Shown piece by piece: positions 7,518 through 17,552 of a stretch of DNA of 64,000 nucleotides. The notes beneath the pieces were generated by a model. The model was not told where the DNA came from and ran no database searches. It saw only the letters and a program-made list of their open reading frames with translations. Source of the DNA: Phycisphaerales bacterium AB-hyl4 (GTDB lineage Bacteria; Planctomycetota; Phycisphaerae; Phycisphaerales; Phycisphaeraceae). The DNA is taken from contig JBGUBD010000003.1 of the NCBI GenBank assembly GCA_041821185.1, positions 372,001 through 436,000 on the forward strand. Direction: 5' to 3'. The stretch's first letter is position 1; each line of letters starts with the position of its first letter. A program made the translations under genes and the position numbers.

Positions 7518-8645
7518 ATGGATACGCCACGTCTGCATGCCATTCTCAGCGGCCGGGACCGCAGCGTTGCCGGGCGACTGGCGCGGCCGGGGCTGACGGC
7601 GGCGGCGGCGGGGTACGGCGCTGCGGTTCAGTTGCGCAACGTGGCGTTCAATCGTGGGCTCAAGCGTGTGACGCCGCTGGGTCGACCGACGGTGAGCGTG
7701 GGCAACATCACCGCGGGCGGCACGGGCAAGACGCCGATGGTGATTGAATTCGTCCGTCGCCTGCTCGCGAGTGGGCATCGGCCGGCGGTGCTGATGCGCG
7801 GGTATGGCGATGATGAAACGATGGAGTTGCAGGACACGCTGGGCGCGATCGCGACCGCCAATGGCGACAACAAGCCGACGACGCTGGTGATCGCGGACCC
7901 GGATCGGGTGCGCGGAGCGAAGTCGGCGATCGTGCGTGACCCGGCAGTAGACTGTTTCGTGCTCGACGATGGCTTTCAACATCGACGTGCGGGGCGTGAT
8001 CGGGACGTGGTGCTGGTCGATGCGACGAACCCGTTCGGCTATGGGTATCTGCTGCCGCGCGGCTTGCTGCGCGAGCCGGTGCAGAACCTGCGACGGGCCG
8101 ACGGGGTCATCGTCACGCGAGCCGACCAGGTGGACGACGGCGAACGGGCGGTGCTGGACGAGCGAATCCGTCGGCTGACGGGGAAGCCGGCGGTGGCGCA
8201 CGCGGCGCATCGGTGGACGTCTCTGCGGGATGCGGACGACGTGCCGTGGCCGGTGGAACGGTTGCAGTCGTTGAAAGTGCTGGGCGTGTGCGGCATCGGC
8301 AACCCGGCGAGTTTCGCTGGCCGACTGGCGGAGCATGCGAGTTCGCTGGCGACGTCGGCGACATCGCGCGAGGCGTATCCGGGGGTGATGGCGTTGGGCG
8401 ATCATCATGCATACCGGCATGACGAGTTGACCGACATGCTGCGGGAGGCGGAGCTTCGCGGAGCCGAGGCGGTGGTGACGACGGAGAAAGACTGGGTGAA
8501 GTGGCGATCGCTGGTGGCGGGGCATGGGCTGCCGATGCCGGTGCTTCGGCCGGTGCTGGCGATGCAGTTTCTCGACGGGGACGCGGCGGTCGATACACTG
8601 CTGACGGAGATGTTCGAGCCGCAAGCCGTTTCGCATCGCGGTTAA
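7518..8645 (+). CDS. lpxK: Tetraacyldisaccharide 4'-kinase
   Basis: This 375-residue kinase phosphorylates the lipid A precursor at the 4' position on the inner membrane. It has the LpxK P-loop VGNITAGGTGKTPMV (about residue 55), RGYG then the catalytic Asp region CFVLDDGFQHRRAGRD, PRGLLREP, and the C-terminal DHHAYRHDEL and VVTTEKDWVK segments typical of the family. Its presence indicates an LPS-type outer membrane. hldE starts 6 bp after the stop, so heptose and lipid A steps are probably co-transcribed. Confidence 0.95.
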   Translation: MDTPRLHAILSGRDRSVAGRLARPGLTAAAAGYGAAVQLRNVAFNRGLKRVTPLGRPTVSVGNITAGGTGKTPMVIEFVRRLLASGHRPAVLMRGYGDDETMELQDTLGAIATANGDNKPTTLVIADPDRVRGAKSAIVRDPAVDCFVLDDGFQHRRAGRDRDVVLVDATNPFGYGYLLPRGLLREPVQNLRRADGVIVTRADQVDDGERAVLDERIRRLTGKPAVAHAAHRWTSLRDADDVPWPVERLQSLKVLGVCGIGNPASFAGRLAEHASSLATSATSREAYPGVMALGDHHAYRHDELTDMLREAELRGAEAVVTTEKDWVKWRSLVAGHGLPMPVLRPVLAMQFLDGDAAVDTLLTEMFEPQAVSHRG

Positions 8646-8650
8646 TATGA

Positions 8651-10144
8651 ATGATGAGGCCTACTTTGGCGACACGTGAACTGATCAGTCTGCTGGATCG
8701 GTGGAAGCCGAAGCGCATCGTGGTGGCGGGCGACTTCATGCTCGACCGGTATGCGTATGGCAATGCCGAGCGGCTTTCGCCGGACGCGCCGGTGCCGGTG
8801 CTGGCGATCGTGCGCGAAGAGGCGAAGGCGGGCGGCGCGGCGAATGTCTGCCTCGACCTGCGGGCGCTGCAATGCGACGTGGCTACGCTGAGTGTGGTCG
8901 GCGACGATGCGGCGGGCCTGGAGATGCGGGAGGCACTTGAAGAGGCGGGCTGCGATACGCAGGGTCTGGTGATCGACAGCAACCGCCCCACCACTGTTAA
9001 ACACAACTTCGTCGGGCTGGCGCAGCATCGGCATCCGCAGAAGATGTTTCGCGTGGATACGGAAGACAAGTCGCCGATGAGCGAGGAGGCGATCAAGCAG
9101 CTGCTCGACATGGCGGACCAACTGCTCGTCGGCGCGGACATGCTTTGCCTGGAAGACTACAACAAGGGCGTGCTCAGCCGAGCCGCCTGCCAGGGGTTGA
9201 TCGAGCGGGCGAAGCGGCGCGGCGTGCCGGTGCTGGTGGACCCGGCGGCGATCGACGATTACAGCAAATATCGCGGTGCGACATGCATCACGCCCAACCG
9301 CACGGAGGCCGAGCGCGCGACGCATCGACAGGATGTGGGCAATGACCTCGAAGCGCTCACCGCCATGGCGCGATCGCTCAAGCAGCAGTGCGCGTTGGAT
9401 ACGATCGTGCTGACGCTGGACAAGGCGGGGGCGTTGCTGCTGGAGGCGGATGATCAGCCGCAGCTCGTGCCGACGGTGGCGCGGCAGGTGTACGACGTGA
9501 CAGGCGCGGGCGACATGGTGCTTGCGATGCTCGCCGCGGCGCGGGCGAACGGTGCGGATTGGCGGCAGTCGGTGGCGCTTGCGAACACCGCGGCCGGGCT
9601 GGAGGTGGAGAAGTTCGGTGTTGTGCCGATCACCCTTGAAGAAGTGCTGTTGAGCCTGCTTCAAAATGATCATGCTTCGGGCAAGCTTCGCCGACTGGAA
9701 CATCTGCTGCCGGAGCTGGCGGCCCATCGCAAGCAGGGTAAGCGCATTGCATTCACCAACGGCTGCTTCGATATTCTCCATGCGGGGCATGTGCAGTACC
9801 TTCGCCATGCTGCCCGGCACGGCGACCTGTTGATCGTGGGTGTGAACAGTGACGACTCGATCCGCCGACTGAAAGGCCCGCAGCGGCCGGTGAATCAGCT
9901 CGACGATCGCGTGCTCGTGCTCAGCGAGCTGGAAAGCGTCGACTATGTCGTCGTGTTTGATGACGATACGCCGATGGATCTGATCGAGACGATTCGGCCA
10001 GACGCGCTGGTCAAGGGCGCGGACTACACGCGCGAGCAGGTGGTCGGGCATGAAGTGGTCGAAAGCTATGGGGGCGAGGTCGTGCTCGTGCCGCTGGTTG
10101 AAGGGCGCAGCACGACGAACATTATTGAGAAGGTCAAAGGATAA
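8651..10144 (+). CDS. hldE: Bifunctional heptose 7-phosphate kinase / heptose 1-phosphate adenylyltransferase
   Basis: This 497-residue fusion carries out two steps of ADP-heptose synthesis for the LPS inner core. The N-terminal PfkB-type kinase (about 1-330) has GDFMLDRYAYG, GGAANVCLDL and the anion hole DVTGAGDMVLAML. The C-terminal nucleotidyltransferase (about 355-497) has FTNGCFDILHAGHVQYL with the HxGH motif, GVNSDDSIRRLKG and KGADYTREQVVG, ending GRSTTNIIEKV. The domain order matches E. coli HldE. It is translated right after lpxK. Confidence 0.96.
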   Translation: MMRPTLATRELISLLDRWKPKRIVVAGDFMLDRYAYGNAERLSPDAPVPVLAIVREEAKAGGAANVCLDLRALQCDVATLSVVGDDAAGLEMREALEEAGCDTQGLVIDSNRPTTVKHNFVGLAQHRHPQKMFRVDTEDKSPMSEEAIKQLLDMADQLLVGADMLCLEDYNKGVLSRAACQGLIERAKRRGVPVLVDPAAIDDYSKYRGATCITPNRTEAERATHRQDVGNDLEALTAMARSLKQQCALDTIVLTLDKAGALLLEADDQPQLVPTVARQVYDVTGAGDMVLAMLAAARANGADWRQSVALANTAAGLEVEKFGVVPITLEEVLLSLLQNDHASGKLRRLEHLLPELAAHRKQGKRIAFTNGCFDILHAGHVQYLRHAARHGDLLIVGVNSDDSIRRLKGPQRPVNQLDDRVLVLSELESVDYVVVFDDDTPMDLIETIRPDALVKGADYTREQVVGHEVVESYGGEVVLVPLVEGRSTTNIIEKVKG

Positions 10145-10146
10145 CC

Positions 10147-10184
10147 ACGAGCGGCCGGCCGATGATGCGGCCGGGTCGGCTCGT
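10147..10184. repeat. GC-rich hairpin between hldE and the Dabb gene
   Basis: ACGAGC (10147-10152) pairs with GCTCGT (10179-10184), and CGGCCG blocks inside extend the stem. No T run follows. It may be a transcription pause or mRNA-stability element; it fills most of the 56-bp gap. Confidence 0.45.
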
Positions 10185-10200
10185 GAGAAGGAGCATCGTG

Positions 10201-10491
10201 ATGGCTGTTGAGCATATGGTGTGGATCAAATTCAACGATGACGTAAGCGAGGCCCGCAAGCGGGAACACCTCGACGGCTTGCGATCGCTGAAGGGGAAAG
10301 TGCCCGGCATTGAAAAGCTCGCGGTGGGTGAAAACTTCACCGACCGCAGCGGCGGGTTTACGCACGGACTGCTGGTCACGCTCACGTCGCGCGATGCGCT
10401 GAAGGTGTACGCGGATCATCCGGAGCACGTCGCGGTCGCGGGCCCGTTGAAGGCGGACGCGGAATTGCGTGCGCTTGATTTCGATTCGTAG
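10201..10491 (+). CDS. Dabb-domain (stress-responsive A/B barrel) protein
   Basis: This 96-residue dimeric alpha/beta barrel begins VEHMVWIKFNDDVSE and continues with GLRSLKGKVPGIEKLAVGENFTD and the family signature FTHGLLVTLTSRDALKVYADHPEHV. Dabb proteins include plant stress proteins and bacterial cyclases; most bacterial members have no assigned function. The start at ATG 10201 is chosen for its AAGGAG site 8 bases upstream. An in-frame upstream start would add 13 residues unlike the family. Confidence 0.85.
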   Translation: MAVEHMVWIKFNDDVSEARKREHLDGLRSLKGKVPGIEKLAVGENFTDRSGGFTHGLLVTLTSRDALKVYADHPEHVAVAGPLKADAELRALDFDS

Positions 10492-10533
10492 GGCTTTACG
10501 CAATCGTCAAACAAGCGTCCAGGGCAGTGCGAC

Positions 10534-12192
<1,659 letters not shown>

Positions 12193-12251
12193 GGCAGGCG
12201 TTCCGGGTTTGCTAATGTGGGTTGTATGGATTGTGTCGGTCGTGTGTGCAT

Positions 12252-12276
12252 AAAAAAAGCCCTGCCAGGCAGGGCT
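12252..12276 (-). terminator. Intrinsic terminator in the cimA leader (attenuator 3:4 hairpin)
   Basis: Read on the minus strand, AGCCCTGCC and GGCAGGGCT form a perfect GC-rich stem (12276-12258) followed at once by seven T residues (12258-12252). It lies about 60 bp before the cimA ATG, so it terminates transcription before, not after, the gene. This is the position of an attenuator. Confidence 0.9.
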
Positions 12277-12353
12277 CGTCGTGGTGTTTCGGATAGACGA
12301 TGGCCCGGCCTATGGCTTGCAGGAAGCAATAATGGCAATTCGAATCAGGCCGG
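12268..12353 (-). promoter_or_regulatory. Mutually exclusive leader RNA pairings upstream of cimA
   Basis: Segment 1, CCGGCCT (12353-12347), is complementary to segment 2, AGGCCGG (12311-12305). Segment 2, read as GGCCGGGC (12310-12303), also pairs 7 of 8 bases with segment 3, GCCCTGCC (12275-12268), which is the 5' arm of the terminator. Thus 1:2 permits the terminator, and 2:3 prevents it. Segment 1 lies just before the Ile codons of the leader peptide and segment 2 covers its stop codon, the layout of ribosome-controlled attenuators such as trp, his and ilv. Confidence 0.8.
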
Positions 12354-12375
12354 TCTGGGTGAGGCAGGGGTTCAT
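12310..12375 (-). CDS. Isoleucine-rich leader peptide of cimA
   Basis: This 21-codon frame starts at ATG 12375 and ends at TAG 12312-12310. Its core reads GLIRIAIIASCKP, with four ATT isoleucine codons in six positions (12345-12328). A weak GAGTGA lies upstream. A ribosome stalled at these codons for lack of Ile-tRNA would cover RNA segment 1, while one finishing at the stop would cover segment 2. The peptide itself probably has no function beyond this. It is too short for ordinary gene callers. Confidence 0.82.
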   Translation of the reverse strand: MNPCLTQTGLIRIAIIASCKP

Positions 12376-12384
12376 AAGTCACTC

Positions 12385-12412
12385 ATTGTATCGACGATAT
12401 GGCATGGTGCAA
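12385..12412 (-). promoter_or_regulatory. Predicted sigma-70 promoter of cimA leader
   Basis: On the minus strand, TTGCAC (12412-12407) and TACAAT (12390-12385) are separated by 16 bp. Transcription would begin near 12378, only about 3 bases before the leader peptide ATG, so the leader would be read as a nearly leaderless ORF. The resulting 5' leader to cimA is about 186 nt. Confidence 0.65.
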
Positions 12413-12478
12413 GACAATTTTTGCAGGTTTGACACAAGGGGGTGTTGTGCAGAACTTGGGCTCGATGGATGAGGGCGG

Positions 12479-12504
12479 AAGCCCACGGATTCAATCCGTG
12501 GGCT
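12479..12504. repeat. Dispersed palindrome, copy B
   Basis: This copy is identical to copy A across GCCCACGGATT-C-AATCCGTGGGC. It lies upstream of the cimA promoter in the 460-bp divergent gap shared with the amidohydrolase-like gene. The rest of that gap (12505-12651) holds only small hairpins such as GTCGG-CGAA-CCGAC near 12602 and no recognised gene. Confidence 0.9.
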
Positions 12505-12651
12505 ACAAGGGGGCAGGGCTCGCGGGTCAGCAGCGATGCGACGCGAGAGTCTTTTCCGGTTAAACTGGTACGCTTACACTGCGCCGGCCCTGCGGGGGAG
12601 CGTCGGCGAACCGACCCGTTACGCTGAGGTCGAAAATCGGACCTGACAGCC

Positions 12652-13683
12652 ATGATTATAGACGTCCATACACGCATCTGGGACTCGCTGGACCAGCTCG
12701 GCTCGGCGGCAGATCGCCTGCGCCAGCGCCGTAGTGAGCCGTGGGATCGCCCTGCCGCCTCGGCGGACGCTCACGAACTGGCGATCGCACCGGTCACCGC
12801 CGCTTTTGTGCTCGGCTTCAAGAGCAAGCTCATCGGGGCGGAGATCCCCAACCAGCGCATCGCCGAATACGTTCAGCGAGCACCCGATCGACTCGTCGGC
12901 TTCGCGGGGATCGACCCGATGGAGCCGCGCCCGGTGTACGAACTGGAAACGGCGATCGACATGGGGCTGCGCGGCGTGGTGCTCAAGCCGGCGGCGCAGG
13001 GCTTCCACCCTGCCGACTCGCGGGCGATGCCGCTGTACGAAGCCTGCGAAGCACGCAACGTGCCGGTCATGTTCGACACGAGCACAGCGATGGCCCGCGA
13101 CGCGAGGATGGAGTTCGGCCAGCCCGCCCTGCTCGACGAAGTCGCCCGCAGCTTCCCGAACCTCAAGATCCTGCTCGGCTCGCTGGGCTACCCCTGGGTC
13201 GACCAGGGATTGACGCTCGTGGGCAAGCATCCGACTGTTTTCGCGGAAGTGGGCGAGTTGATCCTCCAGCCCTGGCCGCTGTACAACGCGTTGCTGCTGG
13301 CGCATCAGCAGGGTGTGATGAATCAGCTTTTCTTTGGCAGCCATTTTCCGTTCTGCCAGCCGGAGAAGGCGATCGTCACGATGTATTCGGTGAACACGTT
13401 TACGCAGGGGACGCATCTGCCGAGCATCCCGCGCGAGCAGCTGCGGTCGATCGTGGAGCGGGACGCGCTGACGAGCCTGGGGCTGACGCTGGCGCCGATG
13501 GCGGAAGATCGTCAGATCGAGACGGACAAGCAAAGCCAGGCCCTGCTGGACAAGGCCGAGGCGCGAGCGGCCGACGTCGATCCTGCCGCCGATCTGACAC
13601 CCGACACCGCGCCGGCCGACGACGCGGGCGACAGCAAGGCCGAGCCTGCCCAGCAGCCGGTCGCGGAGGATGCAAGCAAGTGA
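12652..13683 (+). CDS. Amidohydrolase-fold protein lacking metal ligands (probable pseudoenzyme)
   Basis: This 343-residue protein aligns by eye to the Amidohydrolase_2 TIM-barrel family: IIDVHTRIWD at the start, a MPLYEACEARNVPVMF strand, a PNLKILLGSLGYPW strand and LFFGSHFPF near the end. The usual metal and catalytic residues are replaced at each site: HxH is H6-T-R8, the strand-5 His is D142, the AHLG His is S177 and the GSD Asp is H231. A 60-residue acidic Ala/Asp/Pro tail (about 285-343) follows the barrel. Hydrolase activity is therefore doubtful; a binding or scaffold role is possible. The following lipoprotein gene overlaps its stop. Confidence 0.8.
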   Translation: MIIDVHTRIWDSLDQLGSAADRLRQRRSEPWDRPAASADAHELAIAPVTAAFVLGFKSKLIGAEIPNQRIAEYVQRAPDRLVGFAGIDPMEPRPVYELETAIDMGLRGVVLKPAAQGFHPADSRAMPLYEACEARNVPVMFDTSTAMARDARMEFGQPALLDEVARSFPNLKILLGSLGYPWVDQGLTLVGKHPTVFAEVGELILQPWPLYNALLLAHQQGVMNQLFFGSHFPFCQPEKAIVTMYSVNTFTQGTHLPSIPREQLRSIVERDALTSLGLTLAPMAEDRQIETDKQSQALLDKAEARAADVDPAADLTPDTAPADDAGDSKAEPAQQPVAEDASK

Positions 13684-14318
13684 TCTTTTGTCGTCCGTCC
13701 ACCGTTGCCTCGGCGCTCACCCGTCGGCGGCTTGATGTAGCCCTGCTCGCCTTGATGCTGTTGACGCTGCCGATGTTGATGGTCGGCTGCAACGCGAGTC
13801 AGACCCGCAGCAATGTGCAGATGCGAAGTGTCGCCGACCGCAGCGAGCGTATCGACGCGCGTTTCGACAGCGGCATGTATCGTCAGGATGATGAATCCAG
13901 CGCCACGATGATTTTGCTGCGCGGCCCGGCCGAGCAGCCAACGAAGGCGATGGTCGTTCGGCTGCACTGGGTGCCGCGTGCCGGCGCGACGCCGTTGGAA
14001 TCTTCCGCTACGAATGCGACGATGCACTACATCATCTTCGGCGAAGGCGAGGCATCGCCCGTCGCCATCTACAGTGCTGCGGGGTTTGTCTTTCCCCGCG
14101 ATCGACTCGGACGCGATACGTTGCGTGTTCGGCTGCTGGACGCGAAGGCTCATCTCGCTGATGCGGCGGACGGCTTTGACGACCGCATCGGCCCCAGCCG
14201 ACTGTCGGGCGATATGACTGTCGCGCACGATCCCGAGGCGACGTCTGGCCTGCTTGATCAGATTCATGCGTTGATTCACGAACGCCTCGGCCGACCGCGA
14301 CTTGTGCTCGGTGAGTAA
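13680..14318 (+). CDS. Hypothetical lipoprotein coupled to the amidohydrolase-like gene
   Basis: This 212-residue protein starts at GTG 13680, overlapping the upstream TGA as GTGA, which suggests translational coupling. Residues 1-40 hold a basic n-region (ALTRRRLD), a hydrophobic stretch and a lipobox MLMVGC, so it is probably anchored in a membrane. The mature part is a mixed alpha/beta domain (RLHWVPRAG, HYIIFGEGE, GFVFPRDRLGRDTLRVRLLDA). I recognise no family. The pairing with the inactive-looking amidohydrolase suggests the two work together, but this is inference. Confidence 0.8.
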   Translation: MIFCRPSTVASALTRRRLDVALLALMLLTLPMLMVGCNASQTRSNVQMRSVADRSERIDARFDSGMYRQDDESSATMILLRGPAEQPTKAMVVRLHWVPRAGATPLESSATNATMHYIIFGEGEASPVAIYSAAGFVFPRDRLGRDTLRVRLLDAKAHLADAADGFDDRIGPSRLSGDMTVAHDPEATSGLLDQIHALIHERLGRPRLVLGE

Positions 14319-14351
14319 TACGGAGCGGACGTGAATCTCGGGTGCGATGGA

Positions 14352-14376
14352 GACCCACGGCTTCAAGCCGTGGGCT
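14352..14376. repeat. Dispersed palindrome, copy C (variant)
   Basis: CCCACGGCTT (14354-14363) and AAGCCGTGGG (14365-14374) flank a single C. Two compensated base changes relative to copies A and B preserve the pairing, which argues that the hairpin structure is under selection or is copied as a unit. Confidence 0.85.
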
Positions 14377-14541
14377 TCAGCTTCACGTACAGAGCCCGAG
14401 TTGGATGGGGAATCCTTATAAAATTCGGCGCGCGTGGCGACGCGGTTGTGACGGGTCGGCGACTCACATCGGCGGCCATGCTGTGTCCATCTGCGTTCAA
14501 ACGGTGATGCCGCGGCGGTAGTGGGCGGGTATGATCTGGCG

Positions 14542-16455
14542 ATGCATGCGATCTACCGGTGGGTTTGGACGTTGGGGCCGGGCAATCCGATGATTGCGCG
14601 CATCGTGCAGGGCGGGTCGCGTCGGGCACAGCATCTGTGGGTGCGGATGGGGTACCTCGGGGCGTTGATTGCGCTGGTGCTGGTGGGGTTGCTTTCGGGC
14701 GGGGGCATGCAGCCGCAGGTGAGCCTGACGGACCTGGCGAAGTCGGGCACGTGGGTGTTCGGCATCGTGGCGTATGGGCAGGTGATTCTTGTGTGTCTGC
14801 TTGCGCCGCTGTTCATGGCCGGGGCGATCGGACGCGAGCAGCAAGGCCAGACCTTCGACATTCTGCTGACAACGCCGATGAGCAACCTGCAGATCGTGCT
14901 CGGGTCGCTACTGGGTCGGCTGTTTTTCATATTGGCGTTGCTGCTGAGCGGGCTGCCGTTGTTCGCGGTGCTGCTGGTGTTCGGCGGTGTGCCGATCGCG
15001 TCGGTGTTTGTCGCGTTCGCCGTGGCGGCGCTCACCGCGATCAGCGTGGGCGCGGTGGCGGTGACGATCTCCGTGCTGCGGGCGGGCGGGCGGAAGGCGG
15101 TGTTCATGTTCGTGGTGGCGGTCGGCGCGTACCTGATTGGGGCGTATGCGCTGGACGTGGTACTGCTGCGGCGGGTCGCGGCGGCGGCGGACAGCACCAC
15201 GTGGTTGACGCCGTTGCATCCGCTGCTCGTGCTGGAAGCGTCGCTGAACAGTGCGAACTACCGCGCGCCGGGGCCGGAGGTGACGGGTGATCTGCCGTGG
15301 TTGTTGCGGTTTTACCTCGGTCGGCCGTTCGCGGCGTTTGCGGTGCTGAGTCTGCTGGGCAGCGCGGTGTTGATGGTGGTGTCATCGCTGGTGCTGCGGC
15401 AGTTGCCGAGCCTGGGGCTGGGCGAGCCGAGGTGGTTGCGATGGCTGAAGCGGAAGCTGCGTTTGCCGGTGGCGGAAGGCGGTGGCGAGCGGCGGCGGCC
15501 GGGGCGCGACGTATGGCAGAACCCGGTGGCGTGGCGGGAGGCAAACACGCGCGGGAAGGTGATGTCGGGGATCGCGGCGCGGTGGGGTTTCGCGGTGCTG
15601 GCGTTGGGCGCGGGGGCGGGGCTGCTGGCAGCGTATCACTTTGAGGCGCTGCCGATCGTGCCGGGGCCGGGCGGTCGGCCGATGCCGGCGCATGAGCTGT
15701 TCCACGCGGCGTTGTTGACGCTGCTGCTGCTGGAGGTGGCGGTGGTGACGATGGTGGCGATCTACATGAGCGCGGGCGCGGTGAGTAAGGAGCGGGAAGA
15801 TGGCACGCTGGATCTGATGTTGACGACGCCGATCACGCCGCGGTTTTATATCTGGGGAAAGTTGCGGGGGGTGGTGAGTTTTCTGTCGCTGCTGATTGCC
15901 TTGCCGGTGCTGACGCTGGCGATGGTGGCGGTGTATTCGCTGGCGGGCCCGGCGATGGGTTGGGAGCAGGCGACGTGGACGTACTCGGGGGTGACGGCCG
16001 GCGGCGGACGGGTGACGACGCAGGCGCCAATGGTGTTGCCGGAGGCGCCGCTGCTGCTGCTGGCAATGCTCGTGCCGTTCGTGGCGTTGTGCGTGATGGC
16101 GGGGATGAGCTGGTCGATCAAGGCACGCGGCGTGCTCGGGGCCGTGGTGCCGACGGTGGGGATTGTGGGCGTGCTCGCGCTGGTGCTGGGTTTGTGCGGC
16201 GTGCAGGCGGCGGCGAGCGTGGCGTTTGTCGGGCCGGTGCTCAATGCGTTCAGCCCGGCGACGAATGTGATGATGGTGATCAACCCGTACGAACACGTGG
16301 CGGGGTTCGCGGGCAATGAGGGGATGTCGCGCATGGGGCTGGCGGCGGCGGCAGGCATCGCGGCGGTGGGCTACAGCGGCATCGTGTACGCGATGCTGAT
16401 GGGGATGGTGCGCGGGTTCGATCACACGGTCCGGAAGCTCAGCGGAACGGGCTGA
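14542..16455 (+). CDS. ABC-2 type transporter permease, tandem double-length
   Basis: This protein of about 637 residues contains two ABC-2 permease halves. Each half has the diagnostic loop before its membrane bundle: REQQGQTFDILLTTPMSN in the first and KEREDGTLDLMLTTPITPRF in the second, with about a dozen hydrophobic segments overall. A soluble basic linker (WLKRKLRLP...) joins them near residues 300-340. No ATPase subunit gene is adjacent, so the partner is encoded elsewhere. The substrate is unknown; homologues include Gld-type gliding and drug exporters. The start is ATG 14542; GTG 14521 is possible. Confidence 0.8.
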   Translation: MHAIYRWVWTLGPGNPMIARIVQGGSRRAQHLWVRMGYLGALIALVLVGLLSGGGMQPQVSLTDLAKSGTWVFGIVAYGQVILVCLLAPLFMAGAIGREQQGQTFDILLTTPMSNLQIVLGSLLGRLFFILALLLSGLPLFAVLLVFGGVPIASVFVAFAVAALTAISVGAVAVTISVLRAGGRKAVFMFVVAVGAYLIGAYALDVVLLRRVAAAADSTTWLTPLHPLLVLEASLNSANYRAPGPEVTGDLPWLLRFYLGRPFAAFAVLSLLGSAVLMVVSSLVLRQLPSLGLGEPRWLRWLKRKLRLPVAEGGGERRRPGRDVWQNPVAWREANTRGKVMSGIAARWGFAVLALGAGAGLLAAYHFEALPIVPGPGGRPMPAHELFHAALLTLLLLEVAVVTMVAIYMSAGAVSKEREDGTLDLMLTTPITPRFYIWGKLRGVVSFLSLLIALPVLTLAMVAVYSLAGPAMGWEQATWTYSGVTAGGGRVTTQAPMVLPEAPLLLLAMLVPFVALCVMAGMSWSIKARGVLGAVVPTVGIVGVLALVLGLCGVQAAASVAFVGPVLNAFSPATNVMMVINPYEHVAGFAGNEGMSRMGLAAAAGIAAVGYSGIVYAMLMGMVRGFDHTVRKLSGTG

Positions 16456-16596
16456 ATCGGTCGGCCGAGGCTGCGACGACTTCGTGATGCTCGCGCTCGA
16501 CACGGGGTATGGGAGCCTGTCGCATCATCGACAGCGTGCCGCTGTGAGGCAGGCATAGCCCGCAGCGTCTCGTTACGCTCAAGTAATCGCCACAAC

Positions 16597-17544
16597 TCAT
16601 CCGGACTGTATTCCCTCAGACTTTTGATCAGTCGCCAACTGTTTCATTTCAAGTTGCTTGCGAAGCGCATCCAGTTCCACGTCGGACAGTGTCATTCCGA
16701 AGTACTCCGCCAGGCACACGTTCAAGCCCTCAGGGCGAATGCTCCAAGTCTTCTTGTGATCCGCATCGGTGAATTCGGTCAATTGCATGTCGCGCAACAG
16801 CATTCGCCGCTGCGGGCTCACATTTGCGACGAGCAGCCGACTCACAAACGGCGAACCTGGATGGGTGGCTGTGTAATAGTTGGACATTTCGTAGTCGGCC
16901 GGGTGCTGCGTCTCCAAGGCGAACCGATAGAGCTCACGCCAGCCTTCCGCTTCATGCAGGTGAAGTCGCCACACCCCATTCGCTTCGACCTCGAGCCTGT
17001 AACGCCACCCGTGCTGTTGCGAAACCGCTCCGTCGCGCCACGGGAGTGGATCGAGAGGGCGCAGCACGCCAAGCCCGGCATCGGCAAGCCACACCTGCTC
17101 ATCATCCGATTCGGGGAGGGTCACGCGTAACAGCATGTGCGTCCGCGGTGCGATTTCATCCGAGGACTTGTACACGCGTGCAAGCAGTCGTTCGACTTGA
17201 AAGCCGACCCGTTCGAGCGCCGCCGCCAACAGCAGATTGTGTTCGTAGCAGTAGCCGCCACGACGGCGTTGCACGAGTTTTCCGAAAATGTCATTCAGAT
17301 GTAATGAGGGCGTGCGTCCCACCAGGACGTCAATATTCTCGAAAGGGATCGACATCACATGCGCCCGGTGCATGGCGACCAGCAGTTCACGCGTAGGCTC
17401 GATCGACGCTTCGAGGCCGATCCGTTCCATGTAGGCGTTGAGATCCAACGGCTCGTTCTCCTGTATCGTGTACTTGAGTCGCTGTGACGTTATCGCTGCC
17501 GCTTCACGAACGATTGCCTGATGCGACCGCCACCGCCTGCCCAT
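16597..17544 (-). CDS. nat: Arylamine N-acetyltransferase
   Basis: This protein acetylates arylamines or hydrazines from acetyl-CoA through a Cys-His-Asp triad. All three residues are visible: C99 in RRGGYCYEHN, H136 in PRTHMLLRV and D155 in WLADAGLGV. The fold starts at LDLNAYMERIGL and continues with MSIPFENIDVLVGR. At 315 residues it is about 35 longer than usual. A TTG at 17448, just before DLNAYMERIGL, would give the standard length, so the annotated ATG 17544 may be too early. The role may be detoxification or amide formation in secondary metabolism. Confidence 0.9.
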   Translation of the reverse strand: MGRRWRSHQAIVREAAAITSQRLKYTIQENEPLDLNAYMERIGLEASIEPTRELLVAMHRAHVMSIPFENIDVLVGRTPSLHLNDIFGKLVQRRRGGYCYEHNLLLAAALERVGFQVERLLARVYKSSDEIAPRTHMLLRVTLPESDDEQVWLADAGLGVLRPLDPLPWRDGAVSQQHGWRYRLEVEANGVWRLHLHEAEGWRELYRFALETQHPADYEMSNYYTATHPGSPFVSRLLVANVSPQRRMLLRDMQLTEFTDADHKKTWSIRPEGLNVCLAEYFGMTLSDVELDALRKQLEMKQLATDQKSEGIQSG

Positions 17545-17552
17545 GCACTTTA

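Noticed and set aside
6405..8636. 743-codon open frame on the minus strand
   Set aside because: It lies antisense to mdh and lpxK, whose motifs are unambiguous; its composition is Arg/His-rich, typical of a shadow frame.
12741..13679. Upstream extension of the lipoprotein reading frame
   Set aside because: The frame stays open through the amidohydrolase-like gene, but the signal peptide and lipobox start at 13680, so the earlier part is a shadow.
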